The position numbers were made by a program, and so were the translations under genes. Below are positions 46,972 through 55,188 of a stretch of 64,000 nucleotides of DNA, piece after piece. The notes beneath the pieces are model-generated. The model had not been told where the DNA came from and searched no databases. It saw only the letters and a list, made by a program, of their open reading frames with translations. The stretch comes from Pseudomonas shahriarae (GTDB lineage Bacteria; Pseudomonadota; Gammaproteobacteria; Pseudomonadales; Pseudomonadaceae): contig NZ_CP077085.1 of NCBI RefSeq assembly GCF_014268455.2, positions 3,203,001 through 3,267,000 of the forward strand, read 5' to 3'. Position 1 is the stretch's first letter. Each line of letters starts with the position of its first letter.

Positions 46972-48453
46972 ATGACTCGCCAATCTCTGTTTCTGGGCAT
47001 CGACTGCGGCACCCAAGGCACCAAAGCCATCGTCCTCGATGCCGCCAGCGGCAAGGTGTTGGGCCTGGGCGCTGCTGCACACAGCCTGATCAGCGGCGCC
47101 AACGGCCGTCGCGAGCAACCCCCCCAGGAATGGCTGGACGCCTTGACCGAATCCACCCACCGCGCCTTGCAGCAAGCCGGCGTGGACGGGCAGGACATTC
47201 TCGGCATCGGCGTTTCCGGCCAGCAACATGGCCTGGTGCTGCTCGACGATCAGGGCCAGGTGTTGCGCCCGGCCAAGCTGTGGTGCGACACCGAAACCAG
47301 CGCGGAAAACGCCCGACTGCTGCAGCACCTGGGCGGTGAAAGCGGCGCCCTGGAGCGGCTTGGCGTGGCGATCGCACCGGGTTACACCGTGTCCAAACTG
47401 TTATGGACCCTGGAGCAACACCCGGAGGTGTTTGCGCGGATCGCCCATCTCCTGTTGCCCCACGACTACCTCAACTATTGGCTCACCGGCCGTGCCTGCG
47501 CCGAGTATGGCGACGCCTCGGGTACCGGTTATTTCAATGTGCGCACCCGGCAATGGGATTTGCCGTTGCTGCGGCATATCGACCCCAGCGGGCGCCTGGA
47601 AGCGGCGTTGCCAACCCTGATCGAAGCCAATCAGGCACTGGGCACTGTGCTGCCGGCGATCGCCGAGCGCCTGGGGATCAATCCCGGTGCCATTGTGTCC
47701 AGTGGCGGCGGGGACAATATGATGGGGGCGATTGGCACCGGCAATATTGCTCCCGGGGTGATTACCATGAGCCTCGGTTCATCGGGCACCGTGTACGCGT
47801 TTGCCGACCAACCGAATGTCAGCGCCCAGGCTGCAGTGGCGACATTCTGTTCCTCCAGCGGCGGTTGGCTGCCGCTGATCTGCACCATGAACCTGACCAA
47901 TGCCACCGGGGTCATCCGCGAACTGTTCGAGCTGGACCTGGTGGCATTCAACGCCCTGGTGGCCCAGGCGCCGATTGGCGCCGAGGGCGTGAGCATGCTG
48001 CCGTTTCTCAATGGCGAGCGCGTGCCCGCCCTGCCCCACGCAACCGGCAGCCTGCACGGCCTGACCATGACCAACCTGACCCGTGCCAACCTGTGCCGCG
48101 CGGTGGTCGAAGGCACCACCTTCGGCTTGCGCCAGGGCCTGGACCTGTTGCGCCAGACCGGCCTGCAAAGCCACAGTATCCGCCTGATCGGTGGCGGCTC
48201 GAAAAGCCCGGTGTGGCGGCAGATGGTCGCCGATATCATGGACACCGAAGTGATCTGTACCGAACAAAGCGAAGCGGCAGCCCTGGGCGCGGCGATCCAG
48301 GCCGCGTGGTGCCAGTCCGGCGAAAGCCTGCAGGCACTGTGTACACGCTGCGTCAGTCTCGACCCGGCCAGCCGCACTCAGCCTGTGGCCGCCAGCGTCA
48401 AGGCTTACCAGCAGGCCTATGAACGCTATCAACAGCATGTGGCAACCCTTTAA
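46972..48453 (+). CDS. mtlY: Xylulokinase MtlY
   Basis: FGGY-family sugar kinase of 493 residues (IDCGTQGTKAIV, MSLGSSGTVYAF, RLIGGGSKSPVWRQM). In the mannitol operon it phosphorylates D-xylulose formed from D-arabitol by MtlD. The 51-bp gap from mtlD holds no terminator. Confidence 0.95.
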   Translation: MTRQSLFLGIDCGTQGTKAIVLDAASGKVLGLGAAAHSLISGANGRREQPPQEWLDALTESTHRALQQAGVDGQDILGIGVSGQQHGLVLLDDQGQVLRPAKLWCDTETSAENARLLQHLGGESGALERLGVAIAPGYTVSKLLWTLEQHPEVFARIAHLLLPHDYLNYWLTGRACAEYGDASGTGYFNVRTRQWDLPLLRHIDPSGRLEAALPTLIEANQALGTVLPAIAERLGINPGAIVSSGGGDNMMGAIGTGNIAPGVITMSLGSSGTVYAFADQPNVSAQAAVATFCSSSGGWLPLICTMNLTNATGVIRELFELDLVAFNALVAQAPIGAEGVSMLPFLNGERVPALPHATGSLHGLTMTNLTRANLCRAVVEGTTFGLRQGLDLLRQTGLQSHSIRLIGGGSKSPVWRQMVADIMDTEVICTEQSEAAALGAAIQAAWCQSGESLQALCTRCVSLDPASRTQPVAASVKAYQQAYERYQQHVATL

Positions 48454-48465
48454 GAGCGAGTAACT

Positions 48466-49407
48466 ATGTATCTGGTGTGTGGCGAAGCGCTGTTTGATTT
48501 TTTCAGCCAGGAGGATGCCGGCGGGCAGGCTTCCAAAGTCGATTTCAAGGCGATTGCCGGCGGCTCGCCGTTCAATGTGGCCGTAGGTTTGCGCCGCCTG
48601 GGGATCGAGGCCGGGCTGTTCGCCGGGTTGTCCAGCGACTACCTGGGCCAACGCCTGCGCCAGGTGCTCAGGGATGAAGGGGTCAGCGACGAGTACCTGG
48701 TGGAGTTTGCCGCACCGACCACCCTGGCGATGGTCGCCCTGGGGGCCAATGGCTCGCCGCAATACAGCTTCCGGGGTGAAGGCTGTGCCGATCGGCAGTT
48801 GCAGCTCGAGCATCTGCCTGCCCTCGATGCTCGGGTACGCGGCCTGCATTTCGGTTCGTTTTCCCTGGTGGTGCAGCCGGTCGCCGACAGCCTGCTGGCC
48901 CTGGCCCGCCGGGAAAGCGGCAAGCGCTTGATCAGCCTCGATCCGAATGTGCGCCTGAACCCGCAGCCGGATATCGAACTATGGCGCCAGCGCGTGGCCG
49001 AGTGGGTACAGCATGCCGACCTGATCAAGGTCAGCGATGAAGACCTGCACCTGCTCTACCCAGGCCAGGCCCCCGAAAGCGTGCTGCAAGACTGGTTGCA
49101 GCACCGTTGCCAGCTGGTTTTCCTGACCCGTGGCGGCGATGGCGCGAGTGTGTTCAGTCGCCAGCATGGCAACTGGTCGGCGCCGGCGCTCAAGGTGGTG
49201 ATGGCTGATACGGTGGGCGCCGGCGATACCTTCCAGGCCGCCCTGATTGCCTGGCTCACCGAACAGCAGTTGGATTGCGTGGAGGGTGTGCGCAGCCTGA
49301 CCAGGGAACAGATCGACACAATGCTCAGGTTTGCCATCAGCGCTGCGGCGCTGACCTGCGGCAAGACCGGGCCAGACCTGCCCTACCGCCATCAATTGCA
49401 CGGGTAA
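48466..49407 (+). CDS. mtlZ: Fructokinase MtlZ
   Basis: PfkB/ribokinase-family kinase of 313 residues (GGSPFNVAVGLRRLG, and the anion-hole/catalytic DTVGAGDTFQAAL with the Asp base). It phosphorylates fructose released by MtlD, closing the mannitol pathway. Last gene of the operon; it converges on aqpZ with a 6-bp gap and no visible terminator. Confidence 0.95.
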   Translation: MYLVCGEALFDFFSQEDAGGQASKVDFKAIAGGSPFNVAVGLRRLGIEAGLFAGLSSDYLGQRLRQVLRDEGVSDEYLVEFAAPTTLAMVALGANGSPQYSFRGEGCADRQLQLEHLPALDARVRGLHFGSFSLVVQPVADSLLALARRESGKRLISLDPNVRLNPQPDIELWRQRVAEWVQHADLIKVSDEDLHLLYPGQAPESVLQDWLQHRCQLVFLTRGGDGASVFSRQHGNWSAPALKVVMADTVGAGDTFQAALIAWLTEQQLDCVEGVRSLTREQIDTMLRFAISAAALTCGKTGPDLPYRHQLHG

Positions 49408-49413
49408 TCGCGA

Positions 49414-50100
49414 TTAGGGGCGCTCCCGTATTGCCCGGGCCACCCACGCGCCGATCACACCGCCAGCCAGGGGCGCGAGCCAGAACAGCCAGAGCTGCAT
49501 CAGGTAATCAGGGCCGGCAAACAATGCCGGCCCGGTGCTGCGGGCCGGGTTGACCGAGGTATTGGTCACAGGAATCGACACCAGGTGAATCAGGGTCAGC
49601 GTCAGGCCGATGGCAATCGGCGCAAACCCCGGCGCCACACCGGGGGCAGTCACCCGCATCACGATAAACACCAGGAAGAAGGTGCCCACGCTCTCCACCA
49701 CCACGGCGGCCAACAGGCTGTACTGCCCCGGGCTTAGCGCGCCATAGCCATTGGCGGCAAACTCGCCGATTTCAAAGCCCGGCCGGCCACTGGCGACCAG
49801 TGCGAGAATCGCCGCCGCCACCGTCGCCCCGGCGACCTGGGCAATGATATAGGGCAGCACATCCAGCCCCGGCAACCGTCCACCGACCCACAGGCCGACA
49901 GTCACCGCAGGGTTGAAATGCGCGCCACTGATGCTGCCCACCGCATAGGACATGCTCAACACGCTCAGGCCAAACGCCAGGGCGACCCCGCTAAACCCAA
50001 TACCCAGGCCCGGAAACGCGGCCGACAGGATGGCGCTGCCACAGCCGCCAAAGGTTAACCAAAAGGTGCCGAGAAATTCTGCTGCGATTTTTTGCTGCAC
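49414..50100 (-). CDS. aqpZ: Aquaporin Z
   Basis: Water channel of 228 residues with six helices and both NPA boxes ([11 protein letters not shown] and [13 protein letters not shown]). The Arg after the second NPA and the Phe/His/Thr-type filter favour water over glycerol. It begins with GTG (CAGCAAAAAATCGC), preceded by GAGG. Position next to polyol uptake may be osmotically meaningful but is not evidence of co-regulation. Confidence 0.95.
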   Translation of the reverse strand: MQQKIAAEFLGTFWLTFGGCGSAILSAAFPGLGIGFSGVALAFGLSVLSMSYAVGSISGAHFNPAVTVGLWVGGRLPGLDVLPYIIAQVAGATVAAAILALVASGRPGFEIGEFAANGYGALSPGQYSLLAAVVVESVGTFFLVFIVMRVTAPGVAPGFAPIAIGLTLTLIHLVSIPVTNTSVNPARSTGPALFAGPDYLMQLWLFWLAPLAGGVIGAWVARAIRERP

Positions 50101-50234
50101 GCACTACCTCAGCCACTGGCGAAAAATGTGGCGAAACACTAGCAGTGAGAAGGGAAGCTGCCGTATCGGATTTGTCTGAGGCTTACCTCACAGCGTAGGC
50201 TTGGGCCCTTCTGAAACGGCCGAAAGGACTCGCC

Positions 50235-50615
50235 ATGCGCATCAGTTTCCACGCACTCTCCACCTTCACCGCCGCGCTGTGCCTGGCCCTTGCGATTGCC
50301 TGGGGAGTGCGGCCCGACCTGCTACTGTGGCTCTGGGGAGTGGAATACACCGATGCCAGCGGCCTGGTGGCGCGACGCAATGCCATGCTGTTCCTGGCAA
50401 TCGGCATCATGTTTTATCGCCTGCGCCATACCGCCCCGTCACCCACGCGCAGCGCGCTGGTATCGGGGTTTATTGTCGGTTGCCTGGGATTGGCCGCGCT
50501 AGGGATTGGCGAATGGCTCAATGGCCATGCCGGCCCGGGAATTCTGCTGGCCGTGGGCACGGAGTTAGTGCTGGGCCTGGGGTTTATCCAGGCCCGCAAA
50601 CCAACCGTGGGCTGA
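50235..50615 (+). CDS. Small four-helix membrane protein
   Basis: The 126-residue protein starts MRISFHAL after GAAAGGACTCGCC. It has four hydrophobic segments (LSTFTAALCLALAIAWG, NAMLFLAIGIMFY, ALVSGFIVGCLGLAALGIG, GILLAVGTELVLGLGF) and no catalytic motif. No named family recognised. It ends one base before the convergent DUF1652 gene. Confidence 0.75.
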   Translation: MRISFHALSTFTAALCLALAIAWGVRPDLLLWLWGVEYTDASGLVARRNAMLFLAIGIMFYRLRHTAPSPTRSALVSGFIVGCLGLAALGIGEWLNGHAGPGILLAVGTELVLGLGFIQARKPTVG

Positions 50616-50873
50616 TCAGTAGAGCCTGGCGCCCGCCCTGCGCGGGGCGGGTGCATGGGCGTGTTTGAGATCCTCACGCAACTCGGTGATCAGATTGCAG
50701 ATGGCACGACTGCTGTCGAGTTTATTGGCCTGGATGCCGGTGACAGTCAGGTCGGTACCATCGTCGTCATAGATTTTGATGGTCAATGACGCATCCTGGG
50801 CCTTGATGCATTCACAACGTCTGGGCAGGAAGCTTCCTTCAATAAGGCCGCGTAACTCCAATTCCGAAAACAT
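50616..50873 (-). CDS. DUF1652 domain protein
   Basis: An 85-residue protein starting MFSELELRGLIEGSFLPRRCEC with a strong AGGAGAGG site. The pattern LEL-x-x-IE-x-FLP-RCEC ... SRAICNLITELREDL is the Pseudomonas DUF1652 family. The family has no established function. Confidence 0.85.
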   Translation of the reverse strand: MFSELELRGLIEGSFLPRRCECIKAQDASLTIKIYDDDGTDLTVTGIQANKLDSSRAICNLITELREDLKHAHAPAPRRAGARLY

Positions 50874-51140
50874 GGCTAAACCTCTCCTTTTTTGAGACCG
50901 CCAATGAATTTTTATAGCTATCAATAGTCTGACCGCCGCGTCAGGACGGTTGACTGCACGCCTTGCCAACCCTGGCAGGCGCGTTCAACTGCAAAGCCTA
51001 CTCCTTGTGCCTGTCGGCGTAGGATCCTTTCCTCATAAGCACCCGCTACCCTTATATGCGTTGCTGCTGGTTTGCATTGCCGGACGTTGGCGTGCATCGT
51101 GGCCGCGACTGTTTTATTGACCCCAAGATAAGGACGTCCC

Positions 51141-51623
51141 ATGACTTCTTCGCCCTTCACTCTGTTTTCCGTTTTGGCCATGAGCGTGCTGGCCGCCCAG
51201 GCCAATGCCGCCAAGCTGGAAGATATCGCGCCCTACCCCAAGGCCGATGCCGGCCAGGTTCGCCAGGTCATCCACTTGCCGGCAAAGCCCCAGGAACAGG
51301 ACTTCAAGGTTGAAATCCTCGCCGGTAAAACCTTGCCGGTGGACTGCAACCAGCAGCGGCTCGGTGGTGTACTGGAAGAGAAAAACCTCGAAGGCTGGGG
51401 CTACCCGTTCTACCGCCTGGAGAAGGTCAGCGGCCCCATGAGCACCCTGATGGCCTGCCCCGAAGGCAAGACCCACGAGGGTTTTGTGCCGGTGGTCGGT
51501 GACGGTTTTGTGCTGCGTTACAACAGCAAATTGCCCATCGTTTTATATGTTCCAAAAGATGTCGAAGTGCGTTACCGAATCTGGTCGGCATCGCCTACCG
51601 TCGAGAAGGCGAGCGCGCAGTAA
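51141..51623 (+). CDS. eco: Ecotin, periplasmic serine-protease inhibitor
   Basis: The 160-residue protein has a Sec signal (cleavage after QANA) and matches ecotin throughout: [38 protein letters not shown], and [14 protein letters not shown]. Ecotin dimers inhibit trypsin-, chymotrypsin- and elastase-like enzymes through the loop STLMACPEG. By alignment with E. coli ecotin (STMMACPDG) the P1 residue here is Leu instead of Met84. The loop disulfide cysteines (VDC and MAC) are both present. Confidence 0.95.
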   Translation: MTSSPFTLFSVLAMSVLAAQANAAKLEDIAPYPKADAGQVRQVIHLPAKPQEQDFKVEILAGKTLPVDCNQQRLGGVLEEKNLEGWGYPFYRLEKVSGPMSTLMACPEGKTHEGFVPVVGDGFVLRYNSKLPIVLYVPKDVEVRYRIWSASPTVEKASAQ

Positions 51624-51690
51624 CGCCACAGCCAGAATGTGTGTGGGCTTGCCTGCTACAGCGCTGCGTCAGCCACCAGTTGCTGTGACT

Positions 51691-51978
51691 GAACCACCGC
51701 CATCGCGGGCAAGCCCGCTCCCACAGGGAGAGCTCAGCGGGCAGAAAAGTATGGCTCCACCACAAACCCAATGTGGGAGCTGGCTTGCCTGCGATGGCGG
51801 TCTGTCAGCCCCCGAAAATAATGACTGAACCATCCCACTGGGGGCTCTGCGAGCAGGAAAGTATGGCCACACCACAAATCAAATGTGGGAGCTGGCTTGC
51901 CTGCGATGGCGGTCTGTCAGCCGCCGAGAATAGTGACTGAACCACCGCCATCGCGGGCAAGCCCGCTCCCACAGGGGG
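51691..51978. repeat. REP cluster with a 112-bp tandem duplication
   Basis: This 363-bp gene-free stretch (51624-51986) contains four REP units: 51691-51728, 51769-51810, 51880-51923 and 51939-51978. The outer two read CATCGCGGGCAAGCCCGCTC, the inner two GTGGGAGCTGGCTTGCCTGC in the opposite sense. Units two and three lie in an imperfect tandem repeat with a 112-bp period. The last unit lies eight bases after the ilvA stop codon. Confidence 0.85.
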
Positions 51979-51986
51979 CGACTTTG

Positions 51987-53009
51987 CTAAAGCTCGGCAA
52001 CTTCCACATTCAATCGGTGCTCTCGCGCCGCCACCCGCTCGGCCACGTGGCGCAAACTGTCGAAGTTGATATTAGCCCCGGAGTTGATCGCCACCAGTGT
52101 CTGCCCCTGGGCCCCGGTACGTGTCACGTAGCGGCGGATACCGGCCACCGCCAGGGCGCCGGAGGGTTCGGTGATGGAGCGGGTGTCGTCGTAGATCAGC
52201 TTGATCGCACTGCACAGTTCATCATTGCTGACGGTGATGACCTCATCAACATAATGACGGCAGATTTCAAAACCGTGGGCACCGATCTGCGCCACTGCGG
52301 TGCCATCGGCAAAGCTGTCCACGCTGGGCAGTATCACCCGCTCACCGGCATCCAGGGCCGCCAGCAGGCAGCTGGAGCCTTCAGGTTCCACGCCAATCAC
52401 CCGCACTTGCGGGCGCAAATACTTGATGTAGGCCGCGATGCCGGCGATCAACCCACCCCCGCCGACCGGGACGAAGATCGCGTCCAGCGCACCTTGCTGC
52501 TGGCGCAGGATTTCCATGGCGACGGTACCCTGCCCGGCGATCACGTCGGGATCGTCGAAGGGCGATACAAAGGTGCCCCCCGACTGTTCAGCCAACTGCA
52601 ATGCATGGGCCAGGGCAAACGGGAAGCTCGCGCCCTGCAACACCGCCTCAGCGCCTCGTGAGCGCACGCCCAGCACTTTCAATTCAGGCGTGGTGCTGGG
52701 CATGACTATCGTCGCCTTGATTCCCAACTCACGCGCCGCCAGCGCCACACCCTGGGCATGGTTGCCCGCCGAGGCCGTGATCACGCCGCGGGCTTTTTGC
52801 TCATCGCTCAGTTGCACCAGTTTGTTGTAGGCGCCACGGATCTTGAAGGAGAACGTCGGCTGCAGATCTTCACGCTTGAGCAGGATCTGATTGCCGAGCA
52901 GCGCCGAGAGTGCCGGGGCCGCCTGCAAGGGGGTGCGTACCGCCAGGTCGTAGACCGGCGCGGCGAGGATCTTCTTCACGTATTGCTCAAGCAGCAAGGG
53001 GCTACTCAT
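51987..53009 (-). CDS. ilvA: Short threonine dehydratase IlvA lacking the regulatory domain
   Basis: PLP enzyme of 340 residues that deaminates threonine to 2-oxobutanoate, the first step to isoleucine. Start MSSPLLLEQ has CCAGGAGACACC upstream. Lys56 in PTFSFKIRGAYNK binds PLP; SAGNHAQGVAL and PVGGGGLIAG complete the site. The protein matches biosynthetic IlvA up to SGANINFDSLRHVAERVAAREHR, then stops where E. coli IlvA (514 residues) enters its ACT-like isoleucine-binding domain. Allosteric isoleucine control by that domain is therefore absent. The gene is instead preceded by an attenuator-like leader. Confidence 0.92.
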   Translation of the reverse strand: MSSPLLLEQYVKKILAAPVYDLAVRTPLQAAPALSALLGNQILLKREDLQPTFSFKIRGAYNKLVQLSDEQKARGVITASAGNHAQGVALAARELGIKATIVMPSTTPELKVLGVRSRGAEAVLQGASFPFALAHALQLAEQSGGTFVSPFDDPDVIAGQGTVAMEILRQQQGALDAIFVPVGGGGLIAGIAAYIKYLRPQVRVIGVEPEGSSCLLAALDAGERVILPSVDSFADGTAVAQIGAHGFEICRHYVDEVITVSNDELCSAIKLIYDDTRSITEPSGALAVAGIRRYVTRTGAQGQTLVAINSGANINFDSLRHVAERVAAREHRLNVEVAEL

Positions 53010-53048
53010 GGGTGTCTCCTGGCGTTTTACGGGGCCCTGGAGACGGAA

Positions 53049-53076
53049 AAACAAAACCCGCCTCTAGGGCGGGTTT
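53049..53076 (-). terminator. Attenuator terminator upstream of ilvA
   Basis: On the minus strand AAACCCGCC and GGCGGGTTT form a 9-bp stem with a 5-base loop (CTAGA), followed by TGTTTTT. It lies 40-68 bp before the ilvA start, after the leader peptide stop. The 5' arm can instead pair with GGCGGG at 53096-53101 inside the leader, giving an antiterminator. Confidence 0.85.
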
Positions 53077-53091
53077 GGGTACAGCCGAACG

Positions 53092-53157
53092 CTATCCCGC
53101 CAAATGAGGAATGGCGGTAATAATGCTTGGCTGGGAACGATAGGTTTGAACGGTCAT
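53092..53157 (-). CDS. ilvA leader peptide (21 residues) with Ile-Ile-Thr control codons
   Basis: The reading frame ATG ACC GTT CAA ... ATT ATT ACC GCC ATT ... TAG encodes a 21-residue peptide with Ile at positions 12, 13 and 16 and Thr at 2, 5 and 14. GGCGGG, the antiterminator arm, is formed by codons 19-21. A ribosome stalled at codons 12-13 leaves it free; a ribosome reaching the stop covers it. There is no Shine-Dalgarno sequence, and the predicted transcription start coincides with the ATG. Confidence 0.75.
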   Translation of the reverse strand: MTVQTYRSQPSIITAIPHLAG

Positions 53158-53163
53158 GGCGCA

Positions 53164-53192
53164 AAACTAACCGGCGCTCTGTGGCAAGTCAA
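53164..53192 (-). promoter_or_regulatory. Putative promoter of the ilvA leader
   Basis: TTGACT (53187-53192) and TAGTTT (53164-53169) are 17 bp apart. The expected start would be about position 53157, the A of the leader ATG. Confidence 0.5.
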
Positions 53193-53210
53193 CTGCGGGG
53201 CTTTACGGGC

Positions 53211-53240
53211 GATATACGAAACATATACGCTTTGTATATC
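53211..53240. promoter_or_regulatory. Palindromic operator before the ParD-like gene
   Basis: GATATACGAAA and TTTGTATATC form an inverted repeat (7-bp perfect arms plus AAA/TTT) in an AT-rich island 21 bp before the start. It is a candidate autoregulatory site of the ribbon-helix-helix-like product. Confidence 0.5.
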
Positions 53241-53260
53241 AATCCTACACAGTGAAGCTC

Positions 53261-53461
53261 ATGGGCATCGTCAAGATCACCGATCAACTGCATGAACAAC
53301 TGCGTCTGGCCAGCGCCGCCATGGACCGCTCCATCAACGCCCAGGCGGAGTTCTGGATCAAGATCGGCCTGTTGGCCGAACTCAATCCACACCTGGCCTA
53401 CAACGATCTGATCAACAAGCTGTTGCTCGATAAGCCCGACCTGATCCGGGGGCGCAGCTGA
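53261..53461 (+). CDS. ParD-like protein
   Basis: The 66-residue protein (MGIVKITDQLHEQLRLAS...) resembles the ParD_like family (PF11903), distant relatives of ribbon-helix-helix antitoxins: an N-terminal strand VKIT followed by two helices and the conserved RSINAQAEFWIKIGLLAEL. A GTG three codons earlier is an alternative start. The stop codon overlaps the start of map by one base (TGATG), so the two are translationally coupled. There is no ParE-type toxin next to it. Confidence 0.75.
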   Translation: MGIVKITDQLHEQLRLASAAMDRSINAQAEFWIKIGLLAELNPHLAYNDLINKLLLDKPDLIRGRS

Positions 53462-54216
53462 TGATCAAGACCCCTGCACAGATCGCCGTGATGCGCGAAG
53501 CCGGGCGCCTGCTGGGCCAGGTGTTCACGATGCTCGACAGCCGGGTCGCGGCCGGCCAGACCACCCTGGAACTGGATGCGGCCGTCGAGGCGTTTATCCG
53601 CCAGGACCTGCAGGCCCGCCCCGCCAGCCTCGGGCAGTATGACTACCCCTTCTGCATCAACACCTCCATCAATGAAGTGGTATGCCACGGCATGCCAAAT
53701 GCCAAGGATGTGTTGAAGGACGGCGATATCGTCAATATCGACATCACCCTGGAAAAAGGCGGGTTTATCGCCGACTCCAGCAAGATGTACATGGTCGGCG
53801 CTGTCGCGCCCAAGGCGCGGCGCCTGGTGGAGCAGACGTTCGAGGCGATGTGGGCCGGTATTCGCCAGGTCAAACCCGGCGCGCGCCTGGGGGATATCGG
53901 CCATGCGATTCAAAGCCATGCCCAAGCCAATGGCTACAGCGTGGTGCGCGAGTATTGCGGCCACGGGATTGGCCGGGAAATGCATGAAGAGCCACAAATC
54001 CTGCACTTCGGCCGCCCGGGCACCGGCCTCACCCTGCGCGAAGGCATGGTGTTCACCATCGAACCGATGCTCAACCAGGGCAGCGCCAAAGTGCGCAGCC
54101 TCAAGGACGGCTGGACCGTGGTGACCCGCGACAACAGCCTGTCGGCCCAGTGGGAACATACGGTGGCGGTCACTGCGGATGGCTTTGAAGTGCTGACGCT
54201 GCAGGCGGGTGCCTGA
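53461..54216 (+). CDS. map: Type I methionine aminopeptidase (accessory copy)
   Basis: MetAP of 251 residues that removes the initiator Met. All metal ligands are present: Asp94 (NIDITL), Asp105 (IADSSKM), His168 (CGHGIGREMHEEP), Glu201 (VFTIEPML) and Glu232 (AQWEHTV), plus His76 (VCHGMP). The housekeeping map of Pseudomonas normally lies by rpsB, so this copy next to a ParD-like gene is probably an additional one. It may have a narrower or stress-related role. Confidence 0.93.
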   Translation: MIKTPAQIAVMREAGRLLGQVFTMLDSRVAAGQTTLELDAAVEAFIRQDLQARPASLGQYDYPFCINTSINEVVCHGMPNAKDVLKDGDIVNIDITLEKGGFIADSSKMYMVGAVAPKARRLVEQTFEAMWAGIRQVKPGARLGDIGHAIQSHAQANGYSVVREYCGHGIGREMHEEPQILHFGRPGTGLTLREGMVFTIEPMLNQGSAKVRSLKDGWTVVTRDNSLSAQWEHTVAVTADGFEVLTLQAGA

Positions 54217-54249
54217 AGCCTCCCACACCGGCAGCAAAGTGGGGCCCAG

Positions 54250-55188
54250 TCACCCTGCTTTGTCGCCGCCCCTGGCAATCCGCCTGAGCCCCAGCACCAT
54301 CCCTGCGGCGCCCAACGCCATCGCCAGCAAAAACAGCGGGTACGCCACCCACCACGGCGTGCCGGCCGTCATCATGCTGAACTCGGACATGCCGCCAATG
54401 CTGGCGATCAGGTTCAGCGGCAGGAACACCACGTTGATCAGTGTCAGCTTGCGCAGCAGGTTGTTCATGCTGTTGTTCATCAGGTTGCCCCGGGCGTCGA
54501 TCAGCCCGGAGAACACATTGGAATAAATCTCCGCCTGCTTGTAGCACTGGTTGTTCTCGATGATCAGGTCGTCGATCAAGCCCAGGGTCTGCGGGCTGAA
54601 ATGCTCCTTCTCGCCATGGTTGCGCAAACGCGTCAAGACCGCGCCGTTGCTGTGCAGCGCGTTGATGTAATAGATCAGGCTCTCGCTGAGGCTGAACATT
54701 TGCATCAGGTGGCGGTTACTCATGGAGGCGTTGAACTGCTGCTGCAATTCCCGGGCGACCAGCTTGATCACCTTGAGGTGGCCCAGATAGTGGTGAATGT
54801 TGTTCAGCAGCAGGTCTAGCAGTACATCCAACGGTGTATGCAGCGGCCGGCGCGCGCCCAGGCCGGACAGTTGGCTGTCGTCGGTGGCGATCACCAGCAG
54901 ACGGTCCGGTGAAAACAGCAAGCCGCAAGACGACACTTCAAACACCAGGTTGCTGCCCCCGGAGTAGTTTTGCGGGCGCTTCCAGATCAGAAACAGGTTG
55001 TCTGGATGGAACTCGATACGCGACACCTCGTCCGGATCCAGTGCCGACGCCAGCGCATGCTCATCGACCTTGTAGCGCTCGCGCAGCAATTCACGCTCAT
55101 CACTGTCGGGGTTGCTGAACAGCAGGACCTCGGCACTTTCGCGCTCGGTGCGGCGCAGCGCGCCCTCATTGAGCTCAAAGCAGATCAC
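54250..55188 (-). CDS. CorA-like membrane protein with degenerate GMN motif
   Basis: The 312-residue protein has the CorA/ZntB layout: N-terminal cytoplasmic domain, long helices, and two C-terminal membrane segments (NVVFLPLNLIASIGGM and WWVAYPLFLLAMALGAAGMV). The selectivity motif between them reads GGMSEF instead of the canonical GMN. It starts with GTG overlapping the RimK-like stop by four bases (GTGA), so it is co-translated with it. The ion, if any, cannot be assigned. Confidence 0.85.
   Translation of the reverse strand: MICFELNEGALRRTERESAEVLLFSNPDSDERELLRERYKVDEHALASALDPDEVSRIEFHPDNLFLIWKRPQNYSGGSNLVFEVSSCGLLFSPDRLLVIATDDSQLSGLGARRPLHTPLDVLLDLLLNNIHHYLGHLKVIKLVARELQQQFNASMSNRHLMQMFSLSESLIYYINALHSNGAVLTRLRNHGEKEHFSPQTLGLIDDLIIENNQCYKQAEIYSNVFSGLIDARGNLMNNSMNNLLRKLTLINVVFLPLNLIASIGGMSEFSMMTAGTPWWVAYPLFLLAMALGAAGMVLGLRRIARGGDKAG

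Noticed and set aside
51624..51986. Repeats resembling a CRISPR array
   Set aside because: Units are inverted in orientation, of REP type found elsewhere in the window, and have no regular spacers or cas genes.
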